Part shown: piece by piece, positions 9,124-18,302 of the stretch
Layout: the number at the start of each line of letters is the position of its first letter
Numbering within the stretch: position 1 is the first letter of the stretch
From: Hyphococcus formosus
GTDB lineage: Bacteria > Pseudomonadota > Alphaproteobacteria > Caulobacterales > Parvularculaceae
Length of the DNA: 64,000 nt
Assembly (NCBI RefSeq): GCF_046736345.1
Contig: NZ_CP157210.1
Location: 2,852,001-2,916,000 of the forward strand
Reading direction: 5' to 3'
Notes under the pieces: model-generated
Told to the model about the DNA's origin: nothing
Databases searched by the model: none
Seen by the model: the letters and a program-made list of their open reading frames with translations, nothing else
Translations under genes and position numbers: made by a program

Positions 9124-9738
9124 GTGAAACTATTAAAGCAGCCCCGCTTCTGGCTCCTCATCTGGGGAGCGCTGGGCGCGGTGTTCCTCCTCTACGTCAT
9201 CGTGAGCGCAAGTGTAAGCCCACGCGACGCCGCATCTGCCACTAAACCATCGGCATTAGATCATGATCGTGCGCTGTTGGTAGGGGAAATGGAGGATTTC
9301 ACCTATGCATTTCCGCCCCGCGGGACGCCGGAAATCGCCTTTTTACATGAAGGATCATCCAAAACCCTCAAGGACTTTCGCGGGAAAGCCGTTTTGGTGA
9401 ATCTATGGGCGACGTGGTGTGCGCCTTGCCTGAAGGAACTACCCTCGCTGGATGCGCTTCAAAACACGCTGAGTGACAAGAAATTCGAAGTCGTGGCCAT
9501 TGCCTCCGACCCGCGCGGGCCAGACGTGGCGCAAGATTATCTCGACCGCCTTGAGATCAATCATTTGAAATTATACGCAGATCCAAATCTGCAATTCGCT
9601 TTTGCCATGGGCGGCGGCGATGTTTTGCCGGTCAGTATTCTCTATGACGCCAAAGGCCAGGAAGTTGGCCGTCTTATTGGGGAAGCCGATTGGCAAAGCC
9701 CCGAAGCGTTGGCGCTGGTTCGTTCAGTTTTGCCATAA
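9124..9738 (+). CDS. TlpA/ResA-like thiol-disulfide oxidoreductase
   Basis: A membrane-anchored periplasmic thioredoxin-fold protein of 204 residues. One signal-anchor helix lies at about residues 9-29. The active site WATWCAPC has Cys99 and Cys102, and the cis-Pro region is DVLPVS. Proteins of this group keep cysteines reduced, for example for cytochrome c or CuA maturation. The start is a GTG. It is divergent from argH, the usual place of a TlpA-like gene in related genomes. The exact substrate cannot be told; a role in cytochrome oxidase assembly would fit the rest of the window but is inference. Confidence 0.88.
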   Translation: MKLLKQPRFWLLIWGALGAVFLLYVIVSASVSPRDAASATKPSALDHDRALLVGEMEDFTYAFPPRGTPEIAFLHEGSSKTLKDFRGKAVLVNLWATWCAPCLKELPSLDALQNTLSDKKFEVVAIASDPRGPDVAQDYLDRLEINHLKLYADPNLQFAFAMGGGDVLPVSILYDAKGQEVGRLIGEADWQSPEALALVRSVLP

Positions 9739-9863
9739 AACGGTCTTAGCTGCGCCCTAGGCTTGATCCGCCATTGCCGATATACCATGCCAACGATTCA
9801 TACCGTGGAGGGGCAATGGCGCATCGGGCGGTTTGATTGCACCACGGCGAGGGAGCTAATTTC

Positions 9864-11540
9864 GTGAACTATACCAATATTTTATTAGCGGGCGTGGCCT
9901 CGCTTGCGCTTGTCTCTTGTGGACAAAAAGATGACGGCGTCGATGCGCCGAAATCGGAAACCAGCCAGAAGGCAGCGAAAGTCGATGCGGATTCCCCGCT
10001 CGATAGCACTTTCAAACTCAAAGGCGCTGAACCGGTTGATATCGACCAGTTTTTTGCATTGCTGCCCGAAGATGCGCGGCCGACATATGAAACCGCAACC
10101 TTCGACAAGGCGCTTGGTGCGGATGTCGTGACCGGTCTTCGATTCTCGGATGCAGATGATGGCGAAGCGATTACCGTGGCGCGGGCAGAATTTTTCGGCC
10201 TCGATATGGATGCGATTGAGCGTGTCAAATCGGCGGAAGATGCGGGGCAGGACGCGCCATTCGAAACCATCTTTACCAAAGTGCGCCTTTATGATCTGGC
10301 GACCGAGGGGTTTGAAGGCGACGTTGACAATGTCAATTTGACGATTGGCGGCGTTGAATTCGATCAACTGCAAATTCGTCAGGGCGGCACTGAAGGTAAC
10401 GGTGAAGGCGATGAGGGTGCGCGCGCACTGAACGCAATCAACATTGCCGGCATCTATTACAAAGATATTGCAATGGCTGCGAGTTCAAGCGACTCGCCGT
10501 CCTTTGCCGTGACTGTGCCGGATCTTCGCTTCGTTGGCTTTGGCGGAGGCAAGCTCAATGCGGTGATCGCAAACGATTTAGGTTACAGCTTTAATCAGAC
10601 CGATGAATCGCGTCTTGCGCTGGCACAGGCAATGGGCCCGCAAGGGGCAATGTTCCTTAATGGTCCGCTGTCCGGTTTCATCGCGCCAGAAAGCCAAGAG
10701 ATCAAAGTGGAAAGCTTTGAGTGGCGCGATATTGATTTCTCCGGATTGTTGTCATGGGGTCTACGCGGTGAAGAGCCGCCGATGACGGCGGAAAACCTGA
10801 TCAATTTGGGGACAATGAAAGCGTTTAATGCCGAGACATGGGTCAATGGCAAGCGTGCTGCGGTGGCTGCAGAAACGATCATGCCAGTGGCGGAATTCAC
10901 TTGGCTTGTACCGTCCGATGTCCGGATCGAGACCAAAGACGCAGAGTATGATTTCACGGCCTATGTTCCGGATACAGAGGAAGAAACGCTTGAGATCTTG
11001 AAGAAGCATGGCCTCGACAACGTAGAAGGTGATGGTATCGCCGCTTGGGTCTGGAATTCGAAAAACGGCAATGCAAGTCTCGAATATGCGTTTGAAATGC
11101 CAAAGCTCGTGGATATGAGCACGAATATTTCATTTGCAGATCTCAAGCTTGAGGAGCTCGCGCGCGCAGCCGAAGAGGGCGAGACGAATTTCGTTCGCGA
11201 GCAAGGTGCGTTCAAGGGCTTTACGTTGAACGTGAAAGACGAAAAAGCGCTTGATGCGATTTTCGATATTGCCGCCTTACAAATGGGTGGTTCAGGCGAA
11301 GACTTGCGCGTTTCCGCGCCGGGCTTAATTCGCTTGTCCGGTGCGCAGGCGGCGCAGATGAATCCGCGGATTTCTTCTTATATCGATGCGGTTGCGAATT
11401 TCGTCGGCAAAGGTGGCGCGCTGGAAATTTCTGCTGTGCCGGCAGAGCCAGTACCGTTTACGACCCTGCAGTCTACAGGCGTAACTGCCCCGCAAACTAT
11501 TCCTGATGTGCTTGATCTAACGGTTACGCACAAAGAATAA
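9864..11540 (+). CDS. Lipoprotein of unknown function (558 aa)
   Basis: Not recognised. The best start is the GTG at 9864, with GAGGGA ten bases upstream. It gives a short signal peptide whose lipobox LVSC places the lipidated Cys at residue 19. The following 35 residues are a charged Lys/Asp/Ser linker. The remainder, about 500 residues, is acidic, without membrane segments and mostly alternating beta-like stretches. Recurrent phrases (NINIAGIYYKDI, EWRDIDFSGL, FADLKLEEL) suggest repeated structural units, as in proteins with stacked beta repeats. A strong rho-independent terminator follows at once, so it is probably a single-gene transcript. It is likely an envelope-anchored protein. Confidence 0.8.
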   Translation: MNYTNILLAGVASLALVSCGQKDDGVDAPKSETSQKAAKVDADSPLDSTFKLKGAEPVDIDQFFALLPEDARPTYETATFDKALGADVVTGLRFSDADDGEAITVARAEFFGLDMDAIERVKSAEDAGQDAPFETIFTKVRLYDLATEGFEGDVDNVNLTIGGVEFDQLQIRQGGTEGNGEGDEGARALNAINIAGIYYKDIAMAASSSDSPSFAVTVPDLRFVGFGGGKLNAVIANDLGYSFNQTDESRLALAQAMGPQGAMFLNGPLSGFIAPESQEIKVESFEWRDIDFSGLLSWGLRGEEPPMTAENLINLGTMKAFNAETWVNGKRAAVAAETIMPVAEFTWLVPSDVRIETKDAEYDFTAYVPDTEEETLEILKKHGLDNVEGDGIAAWVWNSKNGNASLEYAFEMPKLVDMSTNISFADLKLEELARAAEEGETNFVREQGAFKGFTLNVKDEKALDAIFDIAALQMGGSGEDLRVSAPGLIRLSGAQAAQMNPRISSYIDAVANFVGKGGALEISAVPAEPVPFTTLQSTGVTAPQTIPDVLDLTVTHKE

Positions 11541-11563
11541 TCGACCTGATACGAATTAATGAA

Positions 11564-11593
11564 GGGCCGCGCGTTTCGCGCGGCCCTTTTTTA
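11564..11593 (+). terminator. Rho-independent terminator after the 558-aa lipoprotein gene
   Basis: A perfect 10-bp GC-rich stem, GGGCCGCGCG (11564-11573) with CGCGCGGCCC (11577-11586), closes a TTT loop and is followed by six T residues. It ends the plus-strand lipoprotein transcript. On the minus strand, after dodecin, it has no good T-run. Confidence 0.92.
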
Positions 11594-11797
11594 TTAGTCG
11601 TCAAGGATGAAGGTTACTTTCATAACGACGCGATATTCTTTGATCTTGCCATTGTCGAGTATGATGGATTGGTCCTTGATCCACGCTCCTTCGACATTCT
11701 TCAGTGTTTTATTGGCGCGATCGATGCCGTCATCGATAGCATCCTGAAAACTCTTACTGGAGCCTGATATGATCTCTGTTACGCGTGCGACAGCCAT
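11594..11797 (-). CDS. Dodecin family flavin-binding protein
   Basis: A 67-residue protein of the dodecin family, which assembles into hollow dodecamers that store or buffer flavins. The family pattern is clear: an N-terminal strand (ARVTEIISGS), a helix with the SF-x-DAI motif, the strand around the conserved Trp at VEGAWIKDQ, and a C-terminal strand ending in VTFILDD. An AGGAGA ribosome site precedes the ATG. It lies downstream of and on the same strand as the 3-hydroxybutyryl-CoA dehydrogenase, separated by 81 bp. With etfBA upstream, a link to flavin handling is plausible but inferred. Confidence 0.95.
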   Translation of the reverse strand: MAVARVTEIISGSSKSFQDAIDDGIDRANKTLKNVEGAWIKDQSIILDNGKIKEYRVVMKVTFILDD

Positions 11798-11878
11798 AAT
11801 GTCTCCTTTAGGTTTTTTGGCGCAGAAGTGCGCCTACCTAAAGTAGAACATTTTTGACTGCCCGCTGGCAAATGCCGC

Positions 11879-12757
11879 TTAGCGTGTCGGAACTGGCGCG
11901 TCACCTGCGTAATCGTAGAACCCACGACCGGTTTTACGGCCCAGCCATCCGGCCTCGACATACTTCACCAATAACGGACACGGACGATATTTAGAATCGG
12001 CCAGTCCTTCATAAAGGACTTGCATGATCGCAAGGCAGATATCGAGGCCAATAAAGTCAGCAAGTTCCAATGGTCCCATTGGGTGGTTTGCACCGAGCTT
12101 CATGCCCGTATCAATGCCTTCAACGCTTCCGACGCCTTCATAGAGCGTGTAGATCGCTTCATTGATCATTGGCATCAAAATTCGGTTGACGATAAATGCG
12201 GGGAAATCCTCAGAAATCGCCATGGTCTTGCCGAGCGAGGCGATCACTTCTTTGGTCGTTTCAAACGCTTCTTTCGACGTTGCGATCCCGCGAATGACTT
12301 CGACGAGTTTCATTACCGGTGCCGGATTCATGAAGTGAATACCGATAAACTGATCGGGCCGTTCGGTTGCGGCGGCGAGGCCGGTAATTGAGATGGATGA
12401 CGTGTTACTGGCGAGGATCGCGTCTTTCTTTAGAACGCCTTCAAGCGCGCCGAAAATTTCTTTCTTTACGGACTGCACTTCGCTGGCGGCTTCGATCACA
12501 AGATCGCATTGGCCGAGCTCTTTGATGTCGCCGACAGTTTTTATCCGCGCGAGTGCTAAAGTGTCCGCCCCCTGATCAATCACACCTTTCGCGACTTGCC
12601 GCGCGAGGTTTTTCTCGATTGTCGAAAGGGCCTCTTTCATCTGATCGGCGGAAATGTCGTGCAAAATGACATCATAGCCAGATTGCGCAAAGACATGGGC
12701 AATCCCGCTTCCCATTTGACCAGCGCCAATTACCCCGACTGTTTTAATTGATGTCAT
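11879..12757 (-). CDS. 3-hydroxybutyryl-CoA dehydrogenase
   Basis: A 292-residue NAD-dependent enzyme that interconverts 3-hydroxybutyryl-CoA and acetoacetyl-CoA. The N-terminal Rossmann motif GVIGAGQMGSGIA is at residues 8-20. The catalytic His region IGIHFMNPAPVM and the active-site segment FPAFIVNRIL are intact. I use the ATG at 12757, with GGGACGGG upstream, rather than the in-frame GTG four codons earlier. It lies downstream of etfBA but behind the etfA terminator, so it probably has its own promoter. Together with phaZ elsewhere in the window it belongs to PHB or fatty-acid carbon flow; hbdA or paaH naming cannot be settled by eye. Confidence 0.94.
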   Translation of the reverse strand: MTSIKTVGVIGAGQMGSGIAHVFAQSGYDVILHDISADQMKEALSTIEKNLARQVAKGVIDQGADTLALARIKTVGDIKELGQCDLVIEAASEVQSVKKEIFGALEGVLKKDAILASNTSSISITGLAAATERPDQFIGIHFMNPAPVMKLVEVIRGIATSKEAFETTKEVIASLGKTMAISEDFPAFIVNRILMPMINEAIYTLYEGVGSVEGIDTGMKLGANHPMGPLELADFIGLDICLAIMQVLYEGLADSKYRPCPLLVKYVEAGWLGRKTGRGFYDYAGDAPVPTR

Positions 12758-12946
12758 TGCCCGTCCCACTTTTCTTAATTGAGCCGCCTTGATGCGGTAT
12801 TGAAGTCAGAAATATTAAGTCGCGCGCATATTCGTGCGCCCACAAGAGATATTGCACTGCAATATCAGCCTCGGCAAGGGTTCTTGTGCATAAGGTGCCA
12901 GACGCACATTGATGATACTGGGGGAGCATTTTTTGCTAACCGCCAT

Positions 12947-12974
12947 AAAAAAAGCCCCGCACAAGGCGGGGCTT
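12947..12974 (-). terminator. Terminator of the etfBA transcript
   Basis: Stem AAGCCCCGC (12952-12960) with GCGGGGCTT (12966-12974), loop of five bases. On the minus strand it is followed by seven T residues, directly downstream of the etfA stop. The T-rich flank on the other side would also let it act on the plus strand. Confidence 0.92.
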
Positions 12975-12997
12975 TTTGGTCGATTGTAAAGCTTTGC

Positions 12998-13927
12998 TTA
13001 GAGCGCTTCCTGGAGTTCGGGCAGCGCTTTAAAGAGATCGGCGACGAGGCCGTAATCCGCAACCTGGAAGATCGGCGCTTCTTCGTCTTTGTTGATGGCG
13101 ACGATGATCTTGGAATCTTTCATCCCCGCAAGGTGCTGAATCGCACCGGAGATGCCAACCGCAATATAAAGCTCAGGGGCTACCACCTTACCGGTCTGGC
13201 CAACCTGATAATCATTCGGCACATAACCGGCATCGACAGCGGCCCGAGACGCGCCAACGGCCGCCCCAAGTTTGTCAGCGACGGGGAAGATATATTGCTC
13301 GAAATTCTCATAGGAGCCGAGCGCGCGGCCGCCGGAGATGACGATTTTCGCGCCAGTCAGTTCTGGGCGTTCGGATTTGGTCAGCTCTTCGCCGACAAAG
13401 CTCGAAAGACCCGGATCGGCTGGGCCGTCAATTGTTTCGATGCTTGCTGATCCACCCTGTTCTGCGGCGGCAAATGACGTCGCGCGAACCGTGATGATTT
13501 TTTTCGCATCGTTAGACTTAACCGTCTGCATTGCGTTACCCGCATAGATCGGCCGGACGAATGTGTCTGGTGCTTCCACTGCAATGATCTCAGAGATCTG
13601 CATCACGTCTAGCAATGCTGCGACCCGCGGCATGACGTTTTTGCCGGTGGTGGCCGCTGATTTCAGGATCGCGTCATAGTCATCGGCAATCGAAACGATC
13701 AGGTCTGCGAATGGTTCCGCTAGGCGGTTTGCATATTGCTCCGCATCCGCATGAAGGACTTTTCTAACGCCGGAAATTTTAGCGGCTTCTGCGGCGGCAT
13801 CACCCGCGCCAGAACCGGCCACGAGGATATCGATATCGCCACCGATTGCCTGTGCGGCAGAGACGACTTTAAGGGTTGAATCGTCGATCGCGTTTCCGTG
13901 GACGTCTGCAACTACGAGGACAGCCAT
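12998..13927 (-). CDS. etfA: Electron transfer flavoprotein subunit alpha
   Basis: A 309-residue alpha subunit of ETF, the soluble FAD/AMP heterodimer that carries electrons from acyl-CoA and other dehydrogenases to ETF-ubiquinone oxidoreductase. The N-terminal alpha/beta domain is followed by the FAD domain, with its hallmark sequence from SRAAVDAGYVPNDYQVGQTG through AVGISGAIQHLAGM to a short helical end. Its ATG overlaps the etfB TAA by one base. The operon order etfB-etfA and the following terminator define a two-gene unit. Confidence 0.97.
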   Translation of the reverse strand: MAVLVVADVHGNAIDDSTLKVVSAAQAIGGDIDILVAGSGAGDAAAEAAKISGVRKVLHADAEQYANRLAEPFADLIVSIADDYDAILKSAATTGKNVMPRVAALLDVMQISEIIAVEAPDTFVRPIYAGNAMQTVKSNDAKKIITVRATSFAAAEQGGSASIETIDGPADPGLSSFVGEELTKSERPELTGAKIVISGGRALGSYENFEQYIFPVADKLGAAVGASRAAVDAGYVPNDYQVGQTGKVVAPELYIAVGISGAIQHLAGMKDSKIIVAINKDEEAPIFQVADYGLVADLFKALPELQEAL

Positions 13928-14676
13928 TAGAGTACTCCCGCTTCGTTTTTCAATTTCTCGACCAATTCCGCAACGCTTTCGACTTTGACGCCAGCTTCGC
14001 GTTTTGGTGGTTCGGTCACTTTTACGGTTTCAAGGCGCGGTGCGACATCAACGCTGAAATCACCAAGCTCTTTCACATCGAGCGGCTTTTTCTTGGCTTT
14101 CATGATGTTCGGCAGCGAGGCATAGCGCGGCTCGTTCAGGCGAAGATCGGTGGTGACAATCGCCGGCAGGTTGATCGAGATGGTCTGCAGTCCGCCATCA
14201 ATTTCGCGTGTGACACTTACCTTGCCATCGGCCGGTTCGACCTTTGACGCAAAAGTACCCTGTGCCCAACCAAGCAACGCGGCGAGCATTTGGCCCGTTT
14301 GGTTCGAGTCGTCATCAATCGCCTGTTTACCGAGAATGATCATTTCCGGCTTTTCTTCTTCGGCAACAGCCTTGAGAAGTTTAGCAACCGCCAATGGCTC
14401 AATCACATCATCCGTTTTGATAAGGATGCCGCGATCCGCACCCATGGCCAAAGCCTGACGGATTTGATCCTGGGCTTTTTCCGGCCCGATGGAAATGGCG
14501 ACGACTTCGGTCGCTGTGCCTGCTTCTTTCAGGCGGACCGCTTCTTCGACGGCAATCTCGTCGAATGGGTTCATGGACATTTTGACATTGGCGAGATCGA
14601 CGCCGGTTTCGTCCGATTTGACGCGGACTTTGACGTTGTAGTCGATCACGCGTTTGACGGGCACGAGGATTTTCAT
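13927..14676 (-). CDS. etfB: Electron transfer flavoprotein subunit beta
   Basis: A 249-residue ETF beta subunit that binds AMP and contacts partner dehydrogenases. It begins MKILVPVKRVIDYNVKVRVK, the conserved beta-subunit start. The recognition-loop region around LRLNEPRYASLPNIMKAKKK is also present. The ATG at 14676 is chosen because an AGGAGC ribosome site sits just upstream; an in-frame start at 14730 would add 18 residues unlike the family. It is the first gene of the etfBA unit. Confidence 0.97.
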   Translation of the reverse strand: MKILVPVKRVIDYNVKVRVKSDETGVDLANVKMSMNPFDEIAVEEAVRLKEAGTATEVVAISIGPEKAQDQIRQALAMGADRGILIKTDDVIEPLAVAKLLKAVAEEEKPEMIILGKQAIDDDSNQTGQMLAALLGWAQGTFASKVEPADGKVSVTREIDGGLQTISINLPAIVTTDLRLNEPRYASLPNIMKAKKKPLDVKELGDFSVDVAPRLETVKVTEPPKREAGVKVESVAELVEKLKNEAGVL

Positions 14677-14889
14677 CTTTTGCTCCTGACGGGTGCTGAC
14701 ATGCGGAACTCGCCGTTTTGCGGCGAGCATTCAAGTACATTCGGCCGGACCATAGTCGCGGCGCTCAGGGGATTCAACGATTACCGGCAGATGAACGCAG
14801 AGGCACCCGCAGTGCGGACAAAATTGTCGCAGGGGGCGCAGTATTATAGTGGGGAGATACCCAAGCCTCGAAGAAGGCTGATAATCGGC

Positions 14890-15093
14890 CTAGGACCCAT
14901 TTCCGACGAGCCATAAGAACAGCATCATCAGGGCAATAGCGATCGCCTGCGCCGCAACGCGCATGCGCATCAGCTTGTTTGAGTGCTGCTTTGAGAAAGT
15001 GCCGCCTTTGGCAAGGGAGAAAATGCCCACACCCAAAATAATAGCGGTCGCCGCCAAGGCGATTGGGATAAGGAAAAAGACAAATCCGCTCAT
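14890..15093 (-). CDS. Twin transmembrane (HIG1-domain) protein
   Basis: A 67-residue protein with two hydrophobic helices (about 3-27 and 44-64) joined by a basic loop. The NKLMRMRVAAQAIAIALM segment is the hallmark of HIG1-type proteins. Mitochondrial HIG1 proteins associate with and modulate respiratory supercomplexes and cytochrome oxidase; bacterial versions are little studied. In alphaproteobacteria such a gene is often found upstream of etfBA, as here. An AGGAGC-like ribosome site precedes the ATG. A link to the aa3 oxidase encoded 7 kb away is inference. Confidence 0.88.
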   Translation of the reverse strand: MSGFVFFLIPIALAATAIILGVGIFSLAKGGTFSKQHSNKLMRMRVAAQAIAIALMMLFLWLVGNGS

Positions 15094-15233
15094 ATTTATT
15101 TGCTCCTGCGCAAAACTCGTTTGAGGTCGAGATATAAGCGCATTTTTACGGCGTTACAGGGCGGCAGTTTATCGCGCAATGGGTCTGGTGGCTATCGCGC
15201 AAAGCGCCAAACACCCAGCGAATCCGGGGTTTT

Positions 15234-17033
15234 TCAGTCTTTCACGTTCACGATTTTAGAATGTGTGGCATTATGCCATGCCGGAAACGCAACAGTTTCT
15301 TCGTGGTAATTGGCCGGCACAATCGAGCCTTCGCCCTCGCTTTTGGCCAATCGTGGTCCCGAAAGACTGAGGAGGTAAGCGCGAATGTCCGCGTCGGCCG
15401 GAGCCTCGACCCCAAGGCCACCTTCCTTTGGCGAGGCGACCATAGGCGGCTTTAATTCATCCAGCGTAAAGTCCATGCGGACATCATAGGTGCGCTCGGC
15501 CTGATAGCGTAAAAAGCGCTGGGCATTGTACCACTGCTCTTTTGTTTTATCGTCCGTGCACGTTTCCAGCTCCGCGCCATCGGCGCCCCAACGCCGTTCT
15601 GGGCAGTGATAGGGGTCAAAGGAGATGTCCCATAAACGCTCCATCGCATGCGCGAGGTTTAACCGCATCCGCGTGGTGTCCGATCGCCAATAGGTAAAAG
15701 TACAGGCGTCTTTCTCTTCTTCAAATGCCGCGAACAGATCACCGGCGAGGTCATCTCCATCATAAACAACACCGGGCGCACCGGCTTTTGCATCTTCGTA
15801 GAGATGCTGAATATTGCGGCGTAACTCGATGAAGCTGACTTTCAGGCGCGCATCGCGCGATGGCGTCGAATATTCTTCCCATTCCCCATAGGTGCCGAAA
15901 ATATTGGGCGGCAAAATGCCCGGATGGGGTTTCAAGTGAACTTTTGATCGATAGGCATTATCGACTGCGACCTTGCGGGCTTTCAAAGAACCGCAGATCG
16001 TTTGAAGGCCAAACCGCAATTCATCCACCGGATTATAGGCAAAGTCTGGTGCCGCCAGTTTGCGCCGGACATAATCGTAATATTTCAGTGTACGGTTGTT
16101 AAAGCGAAACTCGCCATAGTGCCAAATGCCGGATGGGTGTGGCTCGGTGCCGAAATATTGCTCCAACGAGAAGTTATCGATCTCCTCGTTTTTGGCCGCG
16201 CGCAGTTTACCGCCTTCAAGAGAGCCATCGTCAGAAATCTTGGCCTCTTCTACATAGATCGGACGCCATGCTTTCAATCCGGCACCCAATGCGGGACCGG
16301 AGCGCATGAAATTCGGACCATAGGCGGTGCGCGTTACAGAATTGTCTGGGTGCGAAGCAACCACGAGCACCCGACCATTTGGCAGCACGTCATAAACGAT
16401 ACCCACATGGCCATATATGTCATAGGCAAGTACGCCCGGCTTGACGGAGGTTCTATTAATTGCGACCGGATAAAAATCATCATGACTACGGCCGCCGCCG
16501 GTTTGTGGGTCTGTACGGAACATCGCTGTCGATACTTCGCCGCCAATTCTTGAGATGAATGCGGGCGCATTGGTGACATAGTTTATGATTTTGCGCCGAC
16601 CGGCGACCTTGTTGCCCCCCGATGAATATCGCAGATCCTCCCGAGCGCCATCGGCGGTGCGCATAGCGTTCTGGTAGGAGAAGGGAAGCCCATTTTTCCA
16701 CGCATAATAGGCGCGAAGGACATAGGCCATGTCCGCGCAATCGCCGGGCAATTCCGGATCGACGTCAGAGCGATAGGGATTTGCATCGCTGTTGAGGCAA
16801 GTGGCCATGGATGAACAGCTCGACCGGCCAATACGCTGAACGAAGGCGGCGTAGCCTGCTTCATCTTGAGCGGACCAGTGGTCTTTATAAACTTCCCAGG
16901 TTTTTCCGGTGTTTATAGCCGGGGGGATCACTGATGATGCGTCAGGCGGATTTGCGAAGGCGGCGCTTGCCGTCCCGCATAGAATGCTGACCGTTGCCGC
17001 TAATCCCCATCTTGTTTTTCGCAACCACACCAT
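15234..17033 (-). CDS. Secreted protein with Cys/His signatures, unknown function (599 aa)
   Basis: Not recognised as a named family. A basic start and hydrophobic stretch ending ASAAFA give a clear signal peptide of about 27 residues, so the protein is exported. Around residue 98 the segment GDCADMAYVLRAYYAW looks like the nucleophile helix of a papain-like or NlpC/P60-like hydrolase. About 110 residues later YDIYGHVGIVYDVLPNGRV looks like the His-bearing strand of the same fold. The C-terminal 330 residues are helical and without known motifs. An AAGGGA ribosome site precedes the ATG. A cell-wall hydrolase or amidase role is a guess from this Cys/His pattern. Confidence 0.75.
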   Translation of the reverse strand: MVWLRKTRWGLAATVSILCGTASAAFANPPDASSVIPPAINTGKTWEVYKDHWSAQDEAGYAAFVQRIGRSSCSSMATCLNSDANPYRSDVDPELPGDCADMAYVLRAYYAWKNGLPFSYQNAMRTADGAREDLRYSSGGNKVAGRRKIINYVTNAPAFISRIGGEVSTAMFRTDPQTGGGRSHDDFYPVAINRTSVKPGVLAYDIYGHVGIVYDVLPNGRVLVVASHPDNSVTRTAYGPNFMRSGPALGAGLKAWRPIYVEEAKISDDGSLEGGKLRAAKNEEIDNFSLEQYFGTEPHPSGIWHYGEFRFNNRTLKYYDYVRRKLAAPDFAYNPVDELRFGLQTICGSLKARKVAVDNAYRSKVHLKPHPGILPPNIFGTYGEWEEYSTPSRDARLKVSFIELRRNIQHLYEDAKAGAPGVVYDGDDLAGDLFAAFEEEKDACTFTYWRSDTTRMRLNLAHAMERLWDISFDPYHCPERRWGADGAELETCTDDKTKEQWYNAQRFLRYQAERTYDVRMDFTLDELKPPMVASPKEGGLGVEAPADADIRAYLLSLSGPRLAKSEGEGSIVPANYHEETVAFPAWHNATHSKIVNVKD

Positions 17034-17198
17034 GGGTCCCTTTTTAACGTGGCTGGCGCTGACTCGGTAGGGGCTTGGCGCGGGAAAATGGTTAGAATTT
17101 ATTCAGTGCGGTCTAAATTTCCCGCAGGGTGCGAAAAAGAAACACAAAGCACCCCGGAAAACAGCGATGATTCAGTATTTTAGTATCGCTTCGCGGGA

Positions 17199-17657
17199 TC
17201 AGAAAACGCGGCGGCGAAGATCGCTATGGGCGAGGGTTCGACCAATTGGCCACAGCGCAAAGCCGGCGAGTTTTAAATGCGCCCAAGCGAACGGCAATCC
17301 GATGATTGTAATCGCGAGGCCAAGCGCGGCAATCAGATGACCCAAGGCGAGCCACCAGCCAGCGAAGATGAACCAAATGATATTGCCCAGAAACCCTAAA
17401 GGCCCTGTGCCAATATCCTCTCCATACAAACGATCGCGCGCAATCGGTTTCGCGCCGAATGGCCACAAGGTATAGATGCCATTGTCGAAGGCAGCGCGCG
17501 CCCAAGGAATGCCGATGATAGAAATCACCATGAAGAGCGCCGCAATAAACCAGCCAATCGCCGCGAATGCGCCGCCCAATACAAGCCATATCAGATTGAG
17601 GATAAGCGCCATCGGCGAGATTGATCGCTCGTCAGTGAGTGGGTGGTCTGGGTACAT
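17199..17657 (-). CDS. YccF domain-containing inner membrane protein
   Basis: A 152-residue protein made of two copies of the YccF domain, each a pair of hydrophobic helices. The repeated IIGIPWARAAF and IIGLPFAWAHLKLAGFALWPIG phrases are characteristic. Function in bacteria is unknown. The start at 17657 is well supported by an AGGAGG at ideal spacing, although many homologues start near the internal Met at residue 16. It appears to be monocistronic. Confidence 0.92.
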   Translation of the reverse strand: MYPDHPLTDERSISPMALILNLIWLVLGGAFAAIGWFIAALFMVISIIGIPWARAAFDNGIYTLWPFGAKPIARDRLYGEDIGTGPLGFLGNIIWFIFAGWWLALGHLIAALGLAITIIGLPFAWAHLKLAGFALWPIGRTLAHSDLRRRVF

Positions 17658-17743
17658 GTTGCGCCTCCTATTAAGTGATATATAGGTGGCAATTCACTCA
17701 GATGCCATGATTTTAACCGCAGATTAGGCTCGTCTCATCGGCT

Positions 17744-18163
17744 CTATCGCTTGAAAAACCGGTCAAGCGCCAATGTATCATATTCTTTGAATGCCAGAAT
17801 TATCAGCGTCGCAACGGCCACAGTCGTTGATGGGAAGAACAGTACGTTGCGGGTTTCTTCGGTCAGGAGAAAAAGCCCCAACGGGTCTAGCAGATATTTC
17901 CAGATTGCCAGTGCGCTGATGACAAGAACGATGGCTTGGAGTGGGTAAACGATAAAGCGAAACAATCCGACCACCACGAGAATGCCAAGCGCCATCTGCG
18001 CTAATCCGAGTGGCATTTGCAGGGCTTCAACACTCAAAGAGCCGGAATAATATTTGTCTGATATGCGCAAGGCCGTGTCGGGCGAGAAGGCGCGGATGGA
18101 ACCCCAAATAACAAGTAGTAAGCCCGTGGTTGTGCGCAGCGCCAATAATAACCCAGCTTTCAT
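17744..18163 (-). CDS. DoxX-like four-helix membrane protein
   Basis: A 139-residue protein with four hydrophobic helices at about 5-20, 50-70, 75-92 and 105-125. The pattern and the Gly/Ala-rich first helix resemble the DoxX/DoxD superfamily of small quinone-linked or stress-related membrane proteins. No diagnostic motif is complete, so the family call is tentative. It is on the same strand as yccF with an 86-bp gap and may be transcribed with it. Confidence 0.72.
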   Translation of the reverse strand: MKAGLLLALRTTTGLLLVIWGSIRAFSPDTALRISDKYYSGSLSVEALQMPLGLAQMALGILVVVGLFRFIVYPLQAIVLVISALAIWKYLLDPLGLFLLTEETRNVLFFPSTTVAVATLIILAFKEYDTLALDRFFKR

Positions 18164-18302
18164 GTGAATATCCCTCTTCCAAAAATTTGCGCGTATTTAA
18201 GCGGTGGTGTGACCGACTGTCATCTCACGCCATGCTCACATTTTCTTTAGCGCGCTCAATATCTGCCATTTATGTGCCGTAATCTTGTGGTGACGTCGCG
18301 AT

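Noticed and set aside
12779..13450. 223-codon plus-strand ORF over the etfA 3' half
   Set aside because: It runs through the etfA terminator and mirrors conserved etfA codons; no ribosome site or motif.
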